NCBI GenBank assembly: GCA_017537495.1
Contig: JAFYKS010000105.1
Coordinates: forward strand, 1-6,391
Length of the DNA stretch: 6,391 nt
Reading direction: 5' to 3'
From: Bacillota bacterium
Lineage (GTDB): Bacteria > Bacillota > Clostridia > Peptostreptococcales > Anaerovoracaceae
The notes below the pieces were generated by a model that worked only from the letters and a program-made list of their open reading frames with translations, was not told the origin of the DNA and did not search any database. Numbering within the stretch: position 1 is the stretch's first letter; the number at the start of each line of letters is the position of its first letter. Made by a program: the position numbers and the translations under genes. Below are positions 1 through 6,115 of the stretch, one piece after another.

Positions 1-6
1 AAAGAA

Positions 7-52
7 AAGAGCCGTAAGAAATTGCTATCTTACAGCTCTTGATTTTCTTTTT
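7..52 (+). terminator. Intrinsic terminator of an upstream gene
   Basis: A 13-base arm at 7-19 pairs with 28-40 with a single C/A mismatch around an 8-base loop, followed by a T-rich tail at 43-52. The A-rich bases 1-8 can also pair with 43-50, so the structure could work on both strands. It most likely ends a gene lying to the left of the window. Confidence 0.7.
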
Positions 53-218
53 GGGGATATTCTAAATTATTTTATTTCGAGACAGCCCCTTTTTTTCGTT
101 GTGCACTGGGTTTTATACATGTTTATACACATTCGCGTGCAGCGGGGAGTTTTGGGTCACAAACACATGAAATGACGAAAAAATATAAGTAATTTAGTAA
201 AAATATCCAAAATGCATC

Positions 219-247
219 TTGATTTTTCCCTGCGGCAGGTATATAAT
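219..247 (+). promoter_or_regulatory. Sigma-A promoter of argF
   Basis: TTGATT at 219-224 and TATAAT at 242-247 are separated by 17 bases, close to the vegetative consensus. Transcription would start near 254, leaving a leader of about 70 bases before argF. The upstream stretch 53-218 is AT-rich and shows no gene; it holds only a short direct repeat, TTTATACA at 112-119 and 122-129. Confidence 0.75.
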
Positions 248-260
248 AGCCTCATCAAAT

Positions 261-296
261 GTGAATAATATGCATCGCAAGGGATGAATATTCATA
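261..296 (+). promoter_or_regulatory. Possible arginine repressor (ArgR/AhrC) operator
   Basis: Two TGAAT-containing sites lie just downstream of the predicted transcription start: TGAATAATATGCA at 262-274 and the perfect palindrome ATGAATATTCAT at 284-295. ArgR/AhrC boxes in Firmicutes and E. coli are built from TGAAT and ATTCA (or ATKCA) half-sites spaced by about four bases. The half-sites here match but the spacing does not (three and zero bases). Position and gene identity support the call; the spacing weakens it. Confidence 0.33.
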
Positions 297-325
297 CTAT
301 ACTTACGAAATATGGAGAGAGAATC

Positions 326-1321
326 ATGGCAGTAAATTTAAAGGGAAAAAGCTTCTTAACACTTATGGATTTTGAACCAAAGGAAATCAGATACCTGCTG
401 GATCTGGCTCATGACCTGAAGCAGTATAAGAGAACCGGCACCATTCACCAGGTTCTGAAGGGCAAGACCATCGTCCTGTTATTCGAAAAGACTTCCACAC
501 GAACCAGATGCGCATTCGAAGTGGCAGCCATGGAAGAAGGTGCAGGCGTAACTTTCCTGGACAGCAAGAGCTCCCAGATTGGCAAGAAAGAATCCATGGA
601 AGATACCGCCAAGGTTCTCGGCAGATTCTTTGACGGGATTGAATACCGTGGTTATGACCAGTCTGTTGTAGAAGAGCTGGCTAAGCATTCCGGTGTTCCT
701 GTATGGAACGGCCTGACTGATGTGGACCATCCGACTCAGATTCTGGCAGATATGCTGACCATTGAAGAACATATAAAGAAACCTCTGGAAGAAGTAAAGG
801 TTGTCTTCTCCGGCGATATCAGAAACAACATGTCCTATGCGTGGATGTACGGCTGCGCGAAAATGGGTATGCATTATGTGGCTTACGGTCCTGATGAACT
901 GGCGGCACAGCTGGATCAGGAGATTTTGAAGAAAGTGCAGGAAGTGGCAGCAGAAACCGGTGCTACAATTGAAATTTCCAGCAATCCGGAAAGCCTGAAG
1001 GGTGCCGATGTAGTATATGCTGACGTTTGGGCCTCCATGGGTGAAGAAGCGGAAATTCCGGCAAGAGTAAAACTGCTGACACCATTTAAGGTAACCACAG
1101 AACTGATGGAATCCACAGAAAATCCGGCTTGTCTGTTCATGCACTGCCTGCCTGCATTCCATGACTTTGAAACCACCATGGCCAAGGAACAGATGGAACT
1201 GGGCTATGACATCCGTGAAGTGACCGACGAAGTCTTCAGAAGCAAGAATTCTGTAGTATTCGATGAAGCGGAAAACAGAATGCATACCATCAAGGCAGTT
1301 CTTGTAGCAACCATTGGATAA
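326..1321 (+). CDS. argF: Ornithine carbamoyltransferase
   Basis: This cytoplasmic enzyme transfers the carbamoyl group of carbamoyl phosphate to ornithine, giving citrulline. The 331-residue product has the normal family length. Visible motifs are the carbamoyl-phosphate loop S57-T-R-T-R61, HPTQ at 135-138, the ornithine-binding D233-x3-S-M-G239 loop, and H273-C-L-P276 with the catalytic cysteine. The SMG loop favours an ornithine rather than a putrescine or aspartate enzyme. I chose the ATG at 326 because GGAGAG at 314-319 sits eight bases upstream; an in-frame ATG at 284 lies inside the leader palindrome, lacks a good ribosome site and would add 14 unusual residues. The gene appears monocistronic, with its own promoter and terminator. 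It may be biosynthetic (argF) or catabolic (arcB, arginine deiminase pathway); no arc or arg neighbour is visible to decide. Confidence 0.95.
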   Translation: MAVNLKGKSFLTLMDFEPKEIRYLLDLAHDLKQYKRTGTIHQVLKGKTIVLLFEKTSTRTRCAFEVAAMEEGAGVTFLDSKSSQIGKKESMEDTAKVLGRFFDGIEYRGYDQSVVEELAKHSGVPVWNGLTDVDHPTQILADMLTIEEHIKKPLEEVKVVFSGDIRNNMSYAWMYGCAKMGMHYVAYGPDELAAQLDQEILKKVQEVAAETGATIEISSNPESLKGADVVYADVWASMGEEAEIPARVKLLTPFKVTTELMESTENPACLFMHCLPAFHDFETTMAKEQMELGYDIREVTDEVFRSKNSVVFDEAENRMHTIKAVLVATIG

Positions 1322-1348
1322 GACAGATTTTAATGGAACTGCATTAAA

Positions 1349-1376
1349 AAAAGCTCCCTCGAAAGGGAGCTTTTAA
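1349..1376. terminator. Bidirectional terminator between convergent argF and cofE-like gene
   Basis: A perfect 11-base-pair stem (1349-1359 with 1364-1374) encloses a CGAA tetraloop (TTCG on the other strand). A run of A at 1346-1352 and T at 1371-1374 provide U tails in both directions, and the minus-strand version has the longer tail. It lies 28 bases after the argF stop and 12 bases beyond the minus-strand stop at 1388, so both genes can use it. Confidence 0.9.
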
Positions 1377-1387
1377 ATTGCTTTTTA

Positions 1388-2578
1388 TTAGTCAGTGTAG
1401 TTATCGAAGTAACCCTGAATGTAGATGAATGGAGTGCCCTTGTCACCGGAGCCGGAAGTCAGGTCGCACAGGGAACCCAGCAGGTCAGTCAGCTTACGAG
1501 GAGTAGTACCTTCGGTAACCATCTGGCCAGTCAGGTCAGCATCCTTCGTCTTGATTGCTTCTTCGATTGCCTTCTTCAGTTCATCGCCTCTCAGATCAGC
1601 GAAGTCGTTGTCAGCCAGATACTTCAGCTTCAGTTCGTTAGGCTGTCCAACCAGGCCGCTGGTGTAACCAGGGGATACAACAGGGTCAGCCAGTTCCCAG
1701 ATCTTGCCTACAGGGTCCTTGAAAGCACCGTCGCCGTAAACCATTACTTCTACGGTCTTACCGGTTCTTTCCTTGATTTCAGCCTGAACACCGTCTACGA
1801 ATTCCTGACAGTTGGTAGGGAACAGCTTGATGGAGTTTTCGGTTGCCTTGTTGGAACCCAGGATACCGTAGTCAGGGTTGCAGCCGGAACCGTCAACTGG
1901 TGCGGTCAGCAGATCGTCCATACCCAGAACGATTTCTGCGCCTGCAGCCTTGATCAGTCTCTTGGATCTAGCTCTTGTGTGGATATCTGCGCAGATTACA
2001 TTCTTCGCGAATTCCACGATTCTTCTAGGGTTGTTGCAGAAGATGATTTCTGCTTCAGCGCCTTCTTCTTCAATCAGGCCCTTATAGTAATTTACATAGT
2101 CGATACCGGTGAAAGTATGGCAGGACTTGCCGAACTTTTCTTCGAACTGTGCCTGAGTCAGCAGGTCAGTGTAAGGATCCACGCCAGCTTCATCCAGCAG
2201 GTCCATATCCAGCAGGTGGTTGCCTACTTCGTCGCTTGGATAGCTGAGCATCAGAACTACCTTCTTGCTGCCCTTAGCGATACCGCGCAGGCAGATTGCG
2301 AAACGGTTTCTGCTCAGAATCGGGAATACAACACCAACGGTTTCTCCGCCCAGCTTAGCCTTTACGTCAGCTGCCAGCTGGTCAGTTGTCGCGTAGTTTG
2401 CCTGTGCACGTGCCAGGATGGATTCGGTTACTGCCAGAACGTCTTTCTGACCGATTTCGAAATCGCCCTTTTCCACGCATTCCAGCAGGGTATCAACAAC
2501 GATTTTCTTCAGATCGTCGCCTTCCTTAATGATTGGAGCACGAAGACCTCTTGAAATTGTACCAATTCTTCTTTCCAT
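1388..2578 (-). CDS. CofE-family (F420-0:gamma-glutamyl ligase-like) protein
   Basis: The 396-residue product resembles proteins annotated in many Clostridia as coenzyme F420-0:L-glutamate ligase. The N-terminal region (PIIKEGDDL at 15-23, then DVLAVTESI at 46-54) fits the CofE fold start, and VMVYGDGAFKDPVGK (279-292) with a GSGDKGTP turn near 376-383 are strongly family-like. Archaeal CofE is about 250 residues and adds glutamates to F420-0 using GTP, so this form is about 150 residues longer, mainly in the middle (roughly 80-250). No F420 biosynthesis gene is visible, and most Clostridia lack F420, so the true substrate is uncertain. A chlamydial COG1478 relative has been reported to act as a folate polyglutamylase (FolC2), which is one alternative. 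The start is supported by AGAGAGG at 2587-2593, eight bases upstream. It lies 68 bases downstream of the DUF368 gene on the same strand, with no strong terminator between them. Family assignment is firm; function is not. Confidence 0.82.
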   Translation of the reverse strand: MERRIGTISRGLRAPIIKEGDDLKKIVVDTLLECVEKGDFEIGQKDVLAVTESILARAQANYATTDQLAADVKAKLGGETVGVVFPILSRNRFAICLRGIAKGSKKVVLMLSYPSDEVGNHLLDMDLLDEAGVDPYTDLLTQAQFEEKFGKSCHTFTGIDYVNYYKGLIEEEGAEAEIIFCNNPRRIVEFAKNVICADIHTRARSKRLIKAAGAEIVLGMDDLLTAPVDGSGCNPDYGILGSNKATENSIKLFPTNCQEFVDGVQAEIKERTGKTVEVMVYGDGAFKDPVGKIWELADPVVSPGYTSGLVGQPNELKLKYLADNDFADLRGDELKKAIEEAIKTKDADLTGQMVTEGTTPRKLTDLLGSLCDLTSGSGDKGTPFIYIQGYFDNYTD

Positions 2579-2646
2579 AATATGAACCTCTCTGTTCTGT
2601 AAATATATATATCTTTTTGATAAAAGCTTTTTAAGCTAGTATACAC

Positions 2647-3525
2647 TTAATTGTTTTCTTCCATTCTCTGGACCGCAATCCGGTCACAGATCCGATTGAT
2701 GCCAATCGCTGCCCCGATGCCGGCTGCGATGCAGACTGCACAGACTGCGATTTCAGCGCCCCCTGCAAAATCTCCCGGCACGATGGCCACGGTGGTAGCA
2801 AGGACGATGCCTAAAATGATGTGGCTGGCCAGAGAATAATGTCTGGCGAAGAGGCTGTTCATCGCTTTCGATAAGGTGAGAACGATGATGCAGGCTCCGA
2901 TTCCCATTGGAATCAGTACACTGAAATCCAGCCGGGCCATGCCTGCCAGCATTGGCTGGTAGAGGCCGAAGAAAATCAGCATGGAAGAGGATGACAGTCC
3001 GGGAACCACAATGGAGAGGCCCCAGGCAACACCGCAGATTCCGTACCAGAAAGTGTTCGGCGTGATGTCCATGGAGATTCCTGTCTTCAGGAACATGAGG
3101 AATGCCAGGAACACTGCAAAACTGCCGATCATGGACGGCACTGATGCGGGAGTTCTTCCCTGCTGTCCTGCATCCTTCCAGAGGCCCGGAATCATACCGA
3201 TAATCAGACCGATAAAGACACAGACTGCAGCTTTTGCATTTCTTTCCATGAAAACGCTGACTGCACCGGCACTTCCCAGAAAACCAAGGCCAACGCCGAT
3301 GGCTACGGGAATGATCAGCTTCCAGTGATATTTCAGATTGGTGAGCGGGTTGGAGAGTACTTCGATCACCGGCTTGTACAGGCCGAATATGACGCAGAGC
3401 ACACCGCCGCTGATACCGGGAAGGATTCCTCCCACACCGATGATGGCACCCTGCAGAATCAGCAGGAGCAGACGGTTTCTGTTTCCGCGGCCTGGCTTAT
3501 TTCTGTCTTTACGAACTTCTTCCAT
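2647..3525 (-). CDS. DUF368 membrane protein, PopT-type polyprenyl-phosphate transporter family
   Basis: This is a strongly hydrophobic, multi-spanning protein of 292 residues, normal for DUF368. Two copies of the family signature are visible: G26-x9-PGISGG (36-41) ending FGLY at 47-50, and G165-x9-PGLSSS (175-180) ending FGLY at 186-189. This fits an inverted-repeat transporter fold with two re-entrant segments. DUF368 proteins (PopT) were shown in other bacteria to return undecaprenyl phosphate across the cytoplasmic membrane for reuse in envelope polymer synthesis; the same role here is inferred. Start choice is uncertain. The GTG at 3540 would give 297 residues but forms part of the AGAGGTG ribosome site (3538-3544), so I prefer the ATG at 3525, 12 bases downstream. 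The first 18 residues are basic and cytoplasmic-looking. It probably heads an operon with the CofE-like gene. Confidence 0.88.
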   Translation of the reverse strand: MEEVRKDRNKPGRGNRNRLLLLILQGAIIGVGGILPGISGGVLCVIFGLYKPVIEVLSNPLTNLKYHWKLIIPVAIGVGLGFLGSAGAVSVFMERNAKAAVCVFIGLIIGMIPGLWKDAGQQGRTPASVPSMIGSFAVFLAFLMFLKTGISMDITPNTFWYGICGVAWGLSIVVPGLSSSSMLIFFGLYQPMLAGMARLDFSVLIPMGIGACIIVLTLSKAMNSLFARHYSLASHIILGIVLATTVAIVPGDFAGGAEIAVCAVCIAAGIGAAIGINRICDRIAVQRMEENN

Positions 3526-3572
3526 TATGCCCGAAAACACCTCTTTTCATCAATCAAAAATAACCACACTAT

Positions 3573-3601
3573 ATTATACTCCATATAACGGTGCTGTGCA
3601 A
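3573..3601 (-). promoter_or_regulatory. Sigma-A promoter for the DUF368 / CofE-like operon
   Basis: Read on the minus strand, TTGCAC (3596-3601) and TATAAT (3573-3578) are separated by exactly 17 bases. Transcription would begin near 3566, giving a leader of about 40 bases before the preferred ATG at 3525. It is divergent from the trpB2 promoter; the 114 bases between the two -35 boxes (3602-3715) contain no gene, only A-rich sequence and a small TTGTG/CACAA inverted repeat at 3672-3687. Confidence 0.75.
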
Positions 3602-3715
3602 GATTTTATTGCATATTCCTTTCGAAAAAAAGGTAAAAAAAGAAATTAAATGGATAAAAATTACAGCTGACTTGTGATAAAACACAAAAAATAGCATAAA
3701 CGCCGCTGGATTTTG

Positions 3716-3744
3716 TTGACATGAAACTGTATTGGTACTATAAT
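3716..3744 (+). promoter_or_regulatory. Consensus sigma-A promoter of the T-box / trpB2 unit
   Basis: TTGACA at 3716-3721 and TATAAT at 3739-3744 are perfect consensus hexamers with the optimal 17-base spacer. Transcription should begin near 3751, at the start of the T-box leader. Such a strong promoter fits control exerted mainly by attenuation downstream. Confidence 0.9.
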
Positions 3745-3750
3745 GTAGTA

Positions 3751-4037
3751 AACCGATGAGGAAGAGCAAGTAATCTTTATCCAGCTTTTCACAGCGAGCC
3801 GCAGGTGGTGGAAGTGCGGTATAAGCCATAAGGATGAATGGGCTTCTGAGGGCGACCTGAACCTCGGCCGGCGGATTTTGCAGGAAGGGCAAGTAGGGAA
3901 GACGGAGTAACTCCTCCGTGAAGAAAGAGCTGCATATGACAGTATGCGATGAGTAGGGCGCAGAAAGCGTCAAGCCGGGTGGCACCGCAGGTTGAATTTA
4001 CATCCTGTCCCAGCGAATTGCGGGACAGGATTTTTTT
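3751..4037 (+). promoter_or_regulatory. T-box riboswitch leader, tRNA-Trp specific
   Basis: The leader senses uncharged tRNA and controls read-through into trpB2. Stem I is recognisable from GATGAGGAAGAGCAAGTA near 3755-3772, the AGCGAGCC / GGTGGTG distal elements (3794-3810), and a 6-base-pair distal stem (3798-3803 with 3815-3820). The specifier follows the usual GAA and reads UGG at 3839-3841, the tryptophan codon, before the TTCTGAG segment. A stem-III-like hairpin pairs 3902-3907 with 3914-3919. The T-box core GGGTGGCACCGC is at 3977-3988; its UGGC bulge matches a GCCA tRNA end, as expected for tRNA-Trp with a G discriminator base. The final terminator is listed separately. Specifier, tRNA-end match and the downstream gene all agree on tryptophan. 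Confidence 0.95.
4002..4037 (+). terminator. T-box-controlled terminator
   Basis: ATCCTGTCCC (4002-4011) pairs perfectly with 4022-4031, and a run of T extends to 4037. The 5' arm lies just after the T-box core, so an antiterminator stabilised by uncharged tRNA-Trp can compete with it. When tRNA-Trp is charged, transcription should stop here, about 40 bases before trpB2. Confidence 0.93.
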
Positions 4038-4077
4038 GTCCCCATACTCATTGAAAAGAAAAATGGAGGAAAAACAA

Positions 4078-5463
4078 ATGTCAGAACAGAAAATCCCTTA
4101 CAAAATCTACTTATCCGAAGACGAAATGCCGAAGTACTGGTACAATCTGCGCGGCGATATGAAGGTAAAGCCGGAGCCTTTGCTGAATCCGGACACCGGA
4201 AAGCCAATGACCCACGAAGAGCTGAGTGTGGTCTTCTGCGATGAACTGGCAACGCAGGAACTGGATGAGGATAATGCATATATTGAAATTCCGCAGGAAA
4301 TCCGCGACTTCTACAAGATGTACCGTCCGGCGCCGCTGGTACGTGCATACTGCCTGGAAGAAAAACTGCAGACCCCTGCCAAGATTTACTATAAATTTGA
4401 AGGCAACAACACTTCCGGCAGCCACAAGCTGAATTCCGCCATCGCCCAGGCTTACTACGCAAAGAAGCAGGGCCTGAAGGGCGTGACCACCGAAACCGGT
4501 GCCGGCCAGTGGGGTACTGCCCTGTCCATGGCCTGCAGCTATTTCGGTCTGGACTGCAAAGTATATATGGTTAAGGTTTCCTACGAACAGAAACCATTCC
4601 GCCGTGAGGTTATGAGAACCTACGGTGCATCTGTAACACCGTCTCCATCCATGGATACGGAAATCGGCAGAAAAATTCTGGAAGAACATCCTGGAACTAC
4701 AGGTTCCCTGGGATGCGCCATCTCCGAAGCGGTGGAAGTTGCAACTCATACGGAAGGCTACCGTTACGTGCTGGGCAGCGTGCTGAATCAGGTAATGCTC
4801 CACCAGTCTATTATCGGTCTGGAAACCAAGGCGGCTCTGGACAAATACGGCATCAAGCCTGACATCATCATCGGCTGTGCCGGCGGCGGCTCCAACCTGG
4901 GCGGTCTGGTAGGTCCATTTGTAGGTGAAATGATTCGTGGCGAAGCTGACTATCAGATTATCGCGGTAGAACCTGCATCCTGCCCAAGCTTCACCAGAGG
5001 TCAGTTCAAGTATGACTACTGTGATACCGGTATGATCTGTCCGCTGGCAAAGATGTATACTCTGGGCAACGGTTTCATCCCTGCATCCACCCACTCCGGA
5101 GGACTTCGTTTCCACGGCATGAGCCCGATTCTGTCCCAGATTTATCATGACGGCTATATGGAAGCACGCGCTGTACAGCAGACAGAAGTCTTCGCGGCAG
5201 CACAGGAATTCGCCAGAGTGGAAGGCATTCTGCCTGCGCCGGAATCCAGCCATGCCATTAAGGTTGCCATTGACGAAGCACTGAAGTGTAAGGAAACCGG
5301 CGAAGAAAAGACCATTGTCTTCGGTCTGACCGGTACCGGCTACTTCGATATGTATGCATACCAGAAGTTCAACGATGGAATCATGACTGACTACCTGCCG
5401 ACCGAAGAAGAACTGGCAAAAGGCTTCTCCTACATCCCGGACATTCCGCAGAATCGCGAATAG
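4078..5463 (+). CDS. trpB: TrpB2-type tryptophan synthase beta chain (PLP-dependent)
   Basis: The 461-residue cytoplasmic enzyme belongs to the pyridoxal-phosphate-dependent TrpB family, which condenses indole with serine to make tryptophan. Key sites are GSHKLN (114-119) with K117 as the probable Schiff-base lysine, ETGAGQWG (139-146) with E139 as the catalytic acid, GCAGGGSN (266-273) as the cofactor phosphate loop, and PAPESSHA (386-393). AGQWG rather than the AGQHG of classical TrpB1, the longer N-terminal region (about 100 residues before the PLP domain) and the greater length mark it as TrpB2. The reading frame is open back to 3949 through the T-box, but the ATG at 4078 is chosen because GGAGG (4065-4069) lies eight bases upstream. 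No trpA is adjacent, so it probably works alone on free indole. The Trp T-box upstream strongly supports a role in tryptophan supply. Confidence 0.93.
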   Translation: MSEQKIPYKIYLSEDEMPKYWYNLRGDMKVKPEPLLNPDTGKPMTHEELSVVFCDELATQELDEDNAYIEIPQEIRDFYKMYRPAPLVRAYCLEEKLQTPAKIYYKFEGNNTSGSHKLNSAIAQAYYAKKQGLKGVTTETGAGQWGTALSMACSYFGLDCKVYMVKVSYEQKPFRREVMRTYGASVTPSPSMDTEIGRKILEEHPGTTGSLGCAISEAVEVATHTEGYRYVLGSVLNQVMLHQSIIGLETKAALDKYGIKPDIIIGCAGGGSNLGGLVGPFVGEMIRGEADYQIIAVEPASCPSFTRGQFKYDYCDTGMICPLAKMYTLGNGFIPASTHSGGLRFHGMSPILSQIYHDGYMEARAVQQTEVFAAAQEFARVEGILPAPESSHAIKVAIDEALKCKETGEEKTIVFGLTGTGYFDMYAYQKFNDGIMTDYLPTEEELAKGFSYIPDIPQNRE

Positions 5464-5475
5464 ACGATACGACTG

Positions 5476-5503
5476 AAAACGGCTCTTTCGGAGCCGTTTT
5501 TTT
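5476..5503 (+). terminator. Intrinsic terminator after trpB2
   Basis: AAAACGGCTC (5476-5485) pairs perfectly with 5491-5500 around a five-base loop, and T continues to 5503. It begins 12 bases after the trpB2 stop codon, so the transcription unit contains only the T-box and trpB2. Confidence 0.9.
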
Positions 5504-5614
5504 ATGAATTTGCAGAATATGCCGAAATAAGGCGGTCTATTTTGCAGAGAATGTCATGTTCCGCCCGGCCCGCATAGTCTATACTGTAATAAAGAATTCA
5601 ACTGGAGTTTTAAT

Positions 5615-5629
5615 GCAGCCGGTGGCTGC
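5615..5629 (+). other. Hairpin directly upstream of a ribosome binding site
   Basis: GCAGCC (5615-5620) pairs perfectly with GGCTGC (5624-5629) across a three-base loop. It ends two bases before the AAAGGA ribosome site (5632-5637) of the small membrane protein gene. It could affect translation or message stability; there is no T tract, so it is not a terminator. Function is unproven. Confidence 0.4.
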
Positions 5630-5643
5630 GGAAAGGATAGATT

Positions 5644-5868
5644 ATGCTGGAATTGATACTGGTTCTGTTTGGTGCGTGGGTGCTGTGGGGCATCATTAAA
5701 CTTGTGGCGGTGGCCTCCTGGGGGCTGCTGAAACTGCTGGGCATTGTGCTTTCTGTCATCGCATTTCCGATTCTCTTCATCGGTGTGCTGGTGGTGGGTG
5801 TAGGTACTTACCTGTTCCTGCCGCTGCTGCTGGTGGGCCTGGCTTTCGGATGCCTGACGAAGGCATAG
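5644..5868 (+). CDS. Small hydrophobic membrane protein, unknown function
   Basis: I do not recognise a family. The 74-residue product is almost entirely hydrophobic, with only four charged residues (E3, K19, K30, K73), and probably forms two or three membrane segments (roughly 4-18, 32-52 and 55-70). A local repeat is visible: WGIIKLV at 15-21 and WGLLKLL at 26-32, offset by 11 residues, which places the two lysines in equivalent positions. AAAGGA at 5632-5637 is six bases before the ATG, a good ribosome site. A TATACT at 5580-5585 could be the -10 box, but no convincing -35 is seen. Own terminators on both sides suggest a single-gene unit. Shape alone would allow a small regulator of a membrane complex, a stress peptide or a toxin-like peptide; none of these is shown. 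Confidence 0.7.
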   Translation: MLELILVLFGAWVLWGIIKLVAVASWGLLKLLGIVLSVIAFPILFIGVLVVGVGTYLFLPLLLVGLAFGCLTKA

Positions 5869-5909
5869 CAAAATATTAAAATCTAATCGATTGTGTGACT
5901 GAACTTTGG

Positions 5910-5946
5910 TTTGCAGTTGGCTCAGGCTGACTGCAAATCTTTTTTT
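5910..5946 (+). terminator. Intrinsic terminator after the small membrane protein gene
   Basis: The arm 5910-5921 pairs with 5926-5937 over 12 positions (eight Watson-Crick pairs at the base, then two wobble and two G-C pairs) around a TCAG loop. The tail TCTTTTTTT follows at 5938-5946. It lies about 40 bases after the stop at 5868. Confidence 0.82.
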
Positions 5947-5957
5947 GTTGGAAGTGA

Positions 5958-5991
5958 TCGAATCGTGGTGAAAATTGACACGCTGATTCGA
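5958..5991. repeat. TCGAATC/GATTCGA inverted repeat
   Basis: A perfect 7-base inverted repeat (5958-5964 with 5985-5991) with an extra GTG/CAC pairing possible inside. A second small hairpin, CGAT at 6020-6023 with ATCG at 6036-6039, lies downstream. Related TCGAA or TCGAT words recur through this gene-free stretch. No function can be assigned. Confidence 0.4.
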
Positions 5992-6073
5992 ATGCTGAAT
6001 CCGTTTGGGTACACTCTTTCGATTGTATCTATTACATCGTTCGAAGATGGAAGCAGAACATGTGGAAATAAAA

Positions 6074-6115
6074 GCGCGGAAACTATTGTATGGATTTCCG
6101 TGTATTTGTTTTTTT
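6074..6115 (+). terminator. Possible weak terminator in the intergenic stretch
   Basis: CGGAAA (6077-6082) pairs with TTTCCG (6095-6100), extendable by three pairs (two G-U) to 6074 and 6103, around a 12-base loop. A T-rich run, ATTTGTTTTTTT, follows at 6104-6115. The loop is large and the stem is modest, so this is tentative. If real, something between 5947 and 6074 is transcribed. Confidence 0.35.

Larger units (their letters stand above)
5887..6033 (+). pseudogene. Probable remnant of an XRE/HigA-like helix-turn-helix protein
   Basis: Read in the frame of 5911, this stretch gives LQLAQADCKS followed by KIDTLIRMLNPFGYTLSIV (5971-6027). That resembles the second half of an XRE-type helix-turn-helix domain, where a QLAxxSGxS helix is followed by a typical TLxKILxxLGYxLxIV end. 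The frame is broken by TAA (5884-5886) and TGA (5896-5898), lacks an intact N-terminal half and has no start with a ribosome site. The helix region seems shortened or degenerate. It also overlaps a terminator-like hairpin. I therefore call it a decayed gene fragment. The match is from memory of family patterns, not a search, and chance similarity is possible over so short a stretch. Confidence 0.4.

Noticed and set aside
79..97. GAGACAGCCCC followed by a T run, resembling one end of some insertion sequences or half of a terminator
   Set aside because: No matching second arm, no transposase fragment and no target duplication are visible; only a four-base GGGG at 53-56 could pair with it.
284..325. 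Longer argF start at ATG 284
   Set aside because: The start lies in the leader palindrome without a ribosome site, while the ATG at 326 has GGAGAG eight bases upstream and gives the normal family N-terminus.
479..1285. 268-residue minus-strand frame opposite argF
   Set aside because: It lies wholly inside a clear argF gene, is rich in Cys, His and Phe as is usual for antisense shadows, and matches no family.
2624..2641. Small AGCTT/AAGCT hairpin between the DUF368 and CofE-like genes
   Set aside because: The five-base stem is too weak for a convincing terminator, so I treat the two genes as probably co-transcribed.
3949..4077. Extended trpB2 frame starting inside the T-box
   Set aside because: The open frame runs through the T-box core and terminator by chance. 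The ATG at 4078 has an ideal GGAGG site, and the extra residues do not look like TrpB2.
4111..5253. 380-residue minus-strand frame opposite trpB2
   Set aside because: This is an antisense shadow of a well-identified gene, with no start signal and no recognisable domain.
5613..5699. 28-codon plus-strand frame overlapping the start of the small membrane protein gene, with GGAG at 5604-5607
   Set aside because: It is short, has no recognisable content and is out of frame with the better-supported gene. A regulatory leader peptide is possible but unsupported.
5975..5980. Perfect -35 hexamer TTGACA in the intergenic stretch
   Set aside because: No -10-like hexamer lies 16-19 bases downstream.
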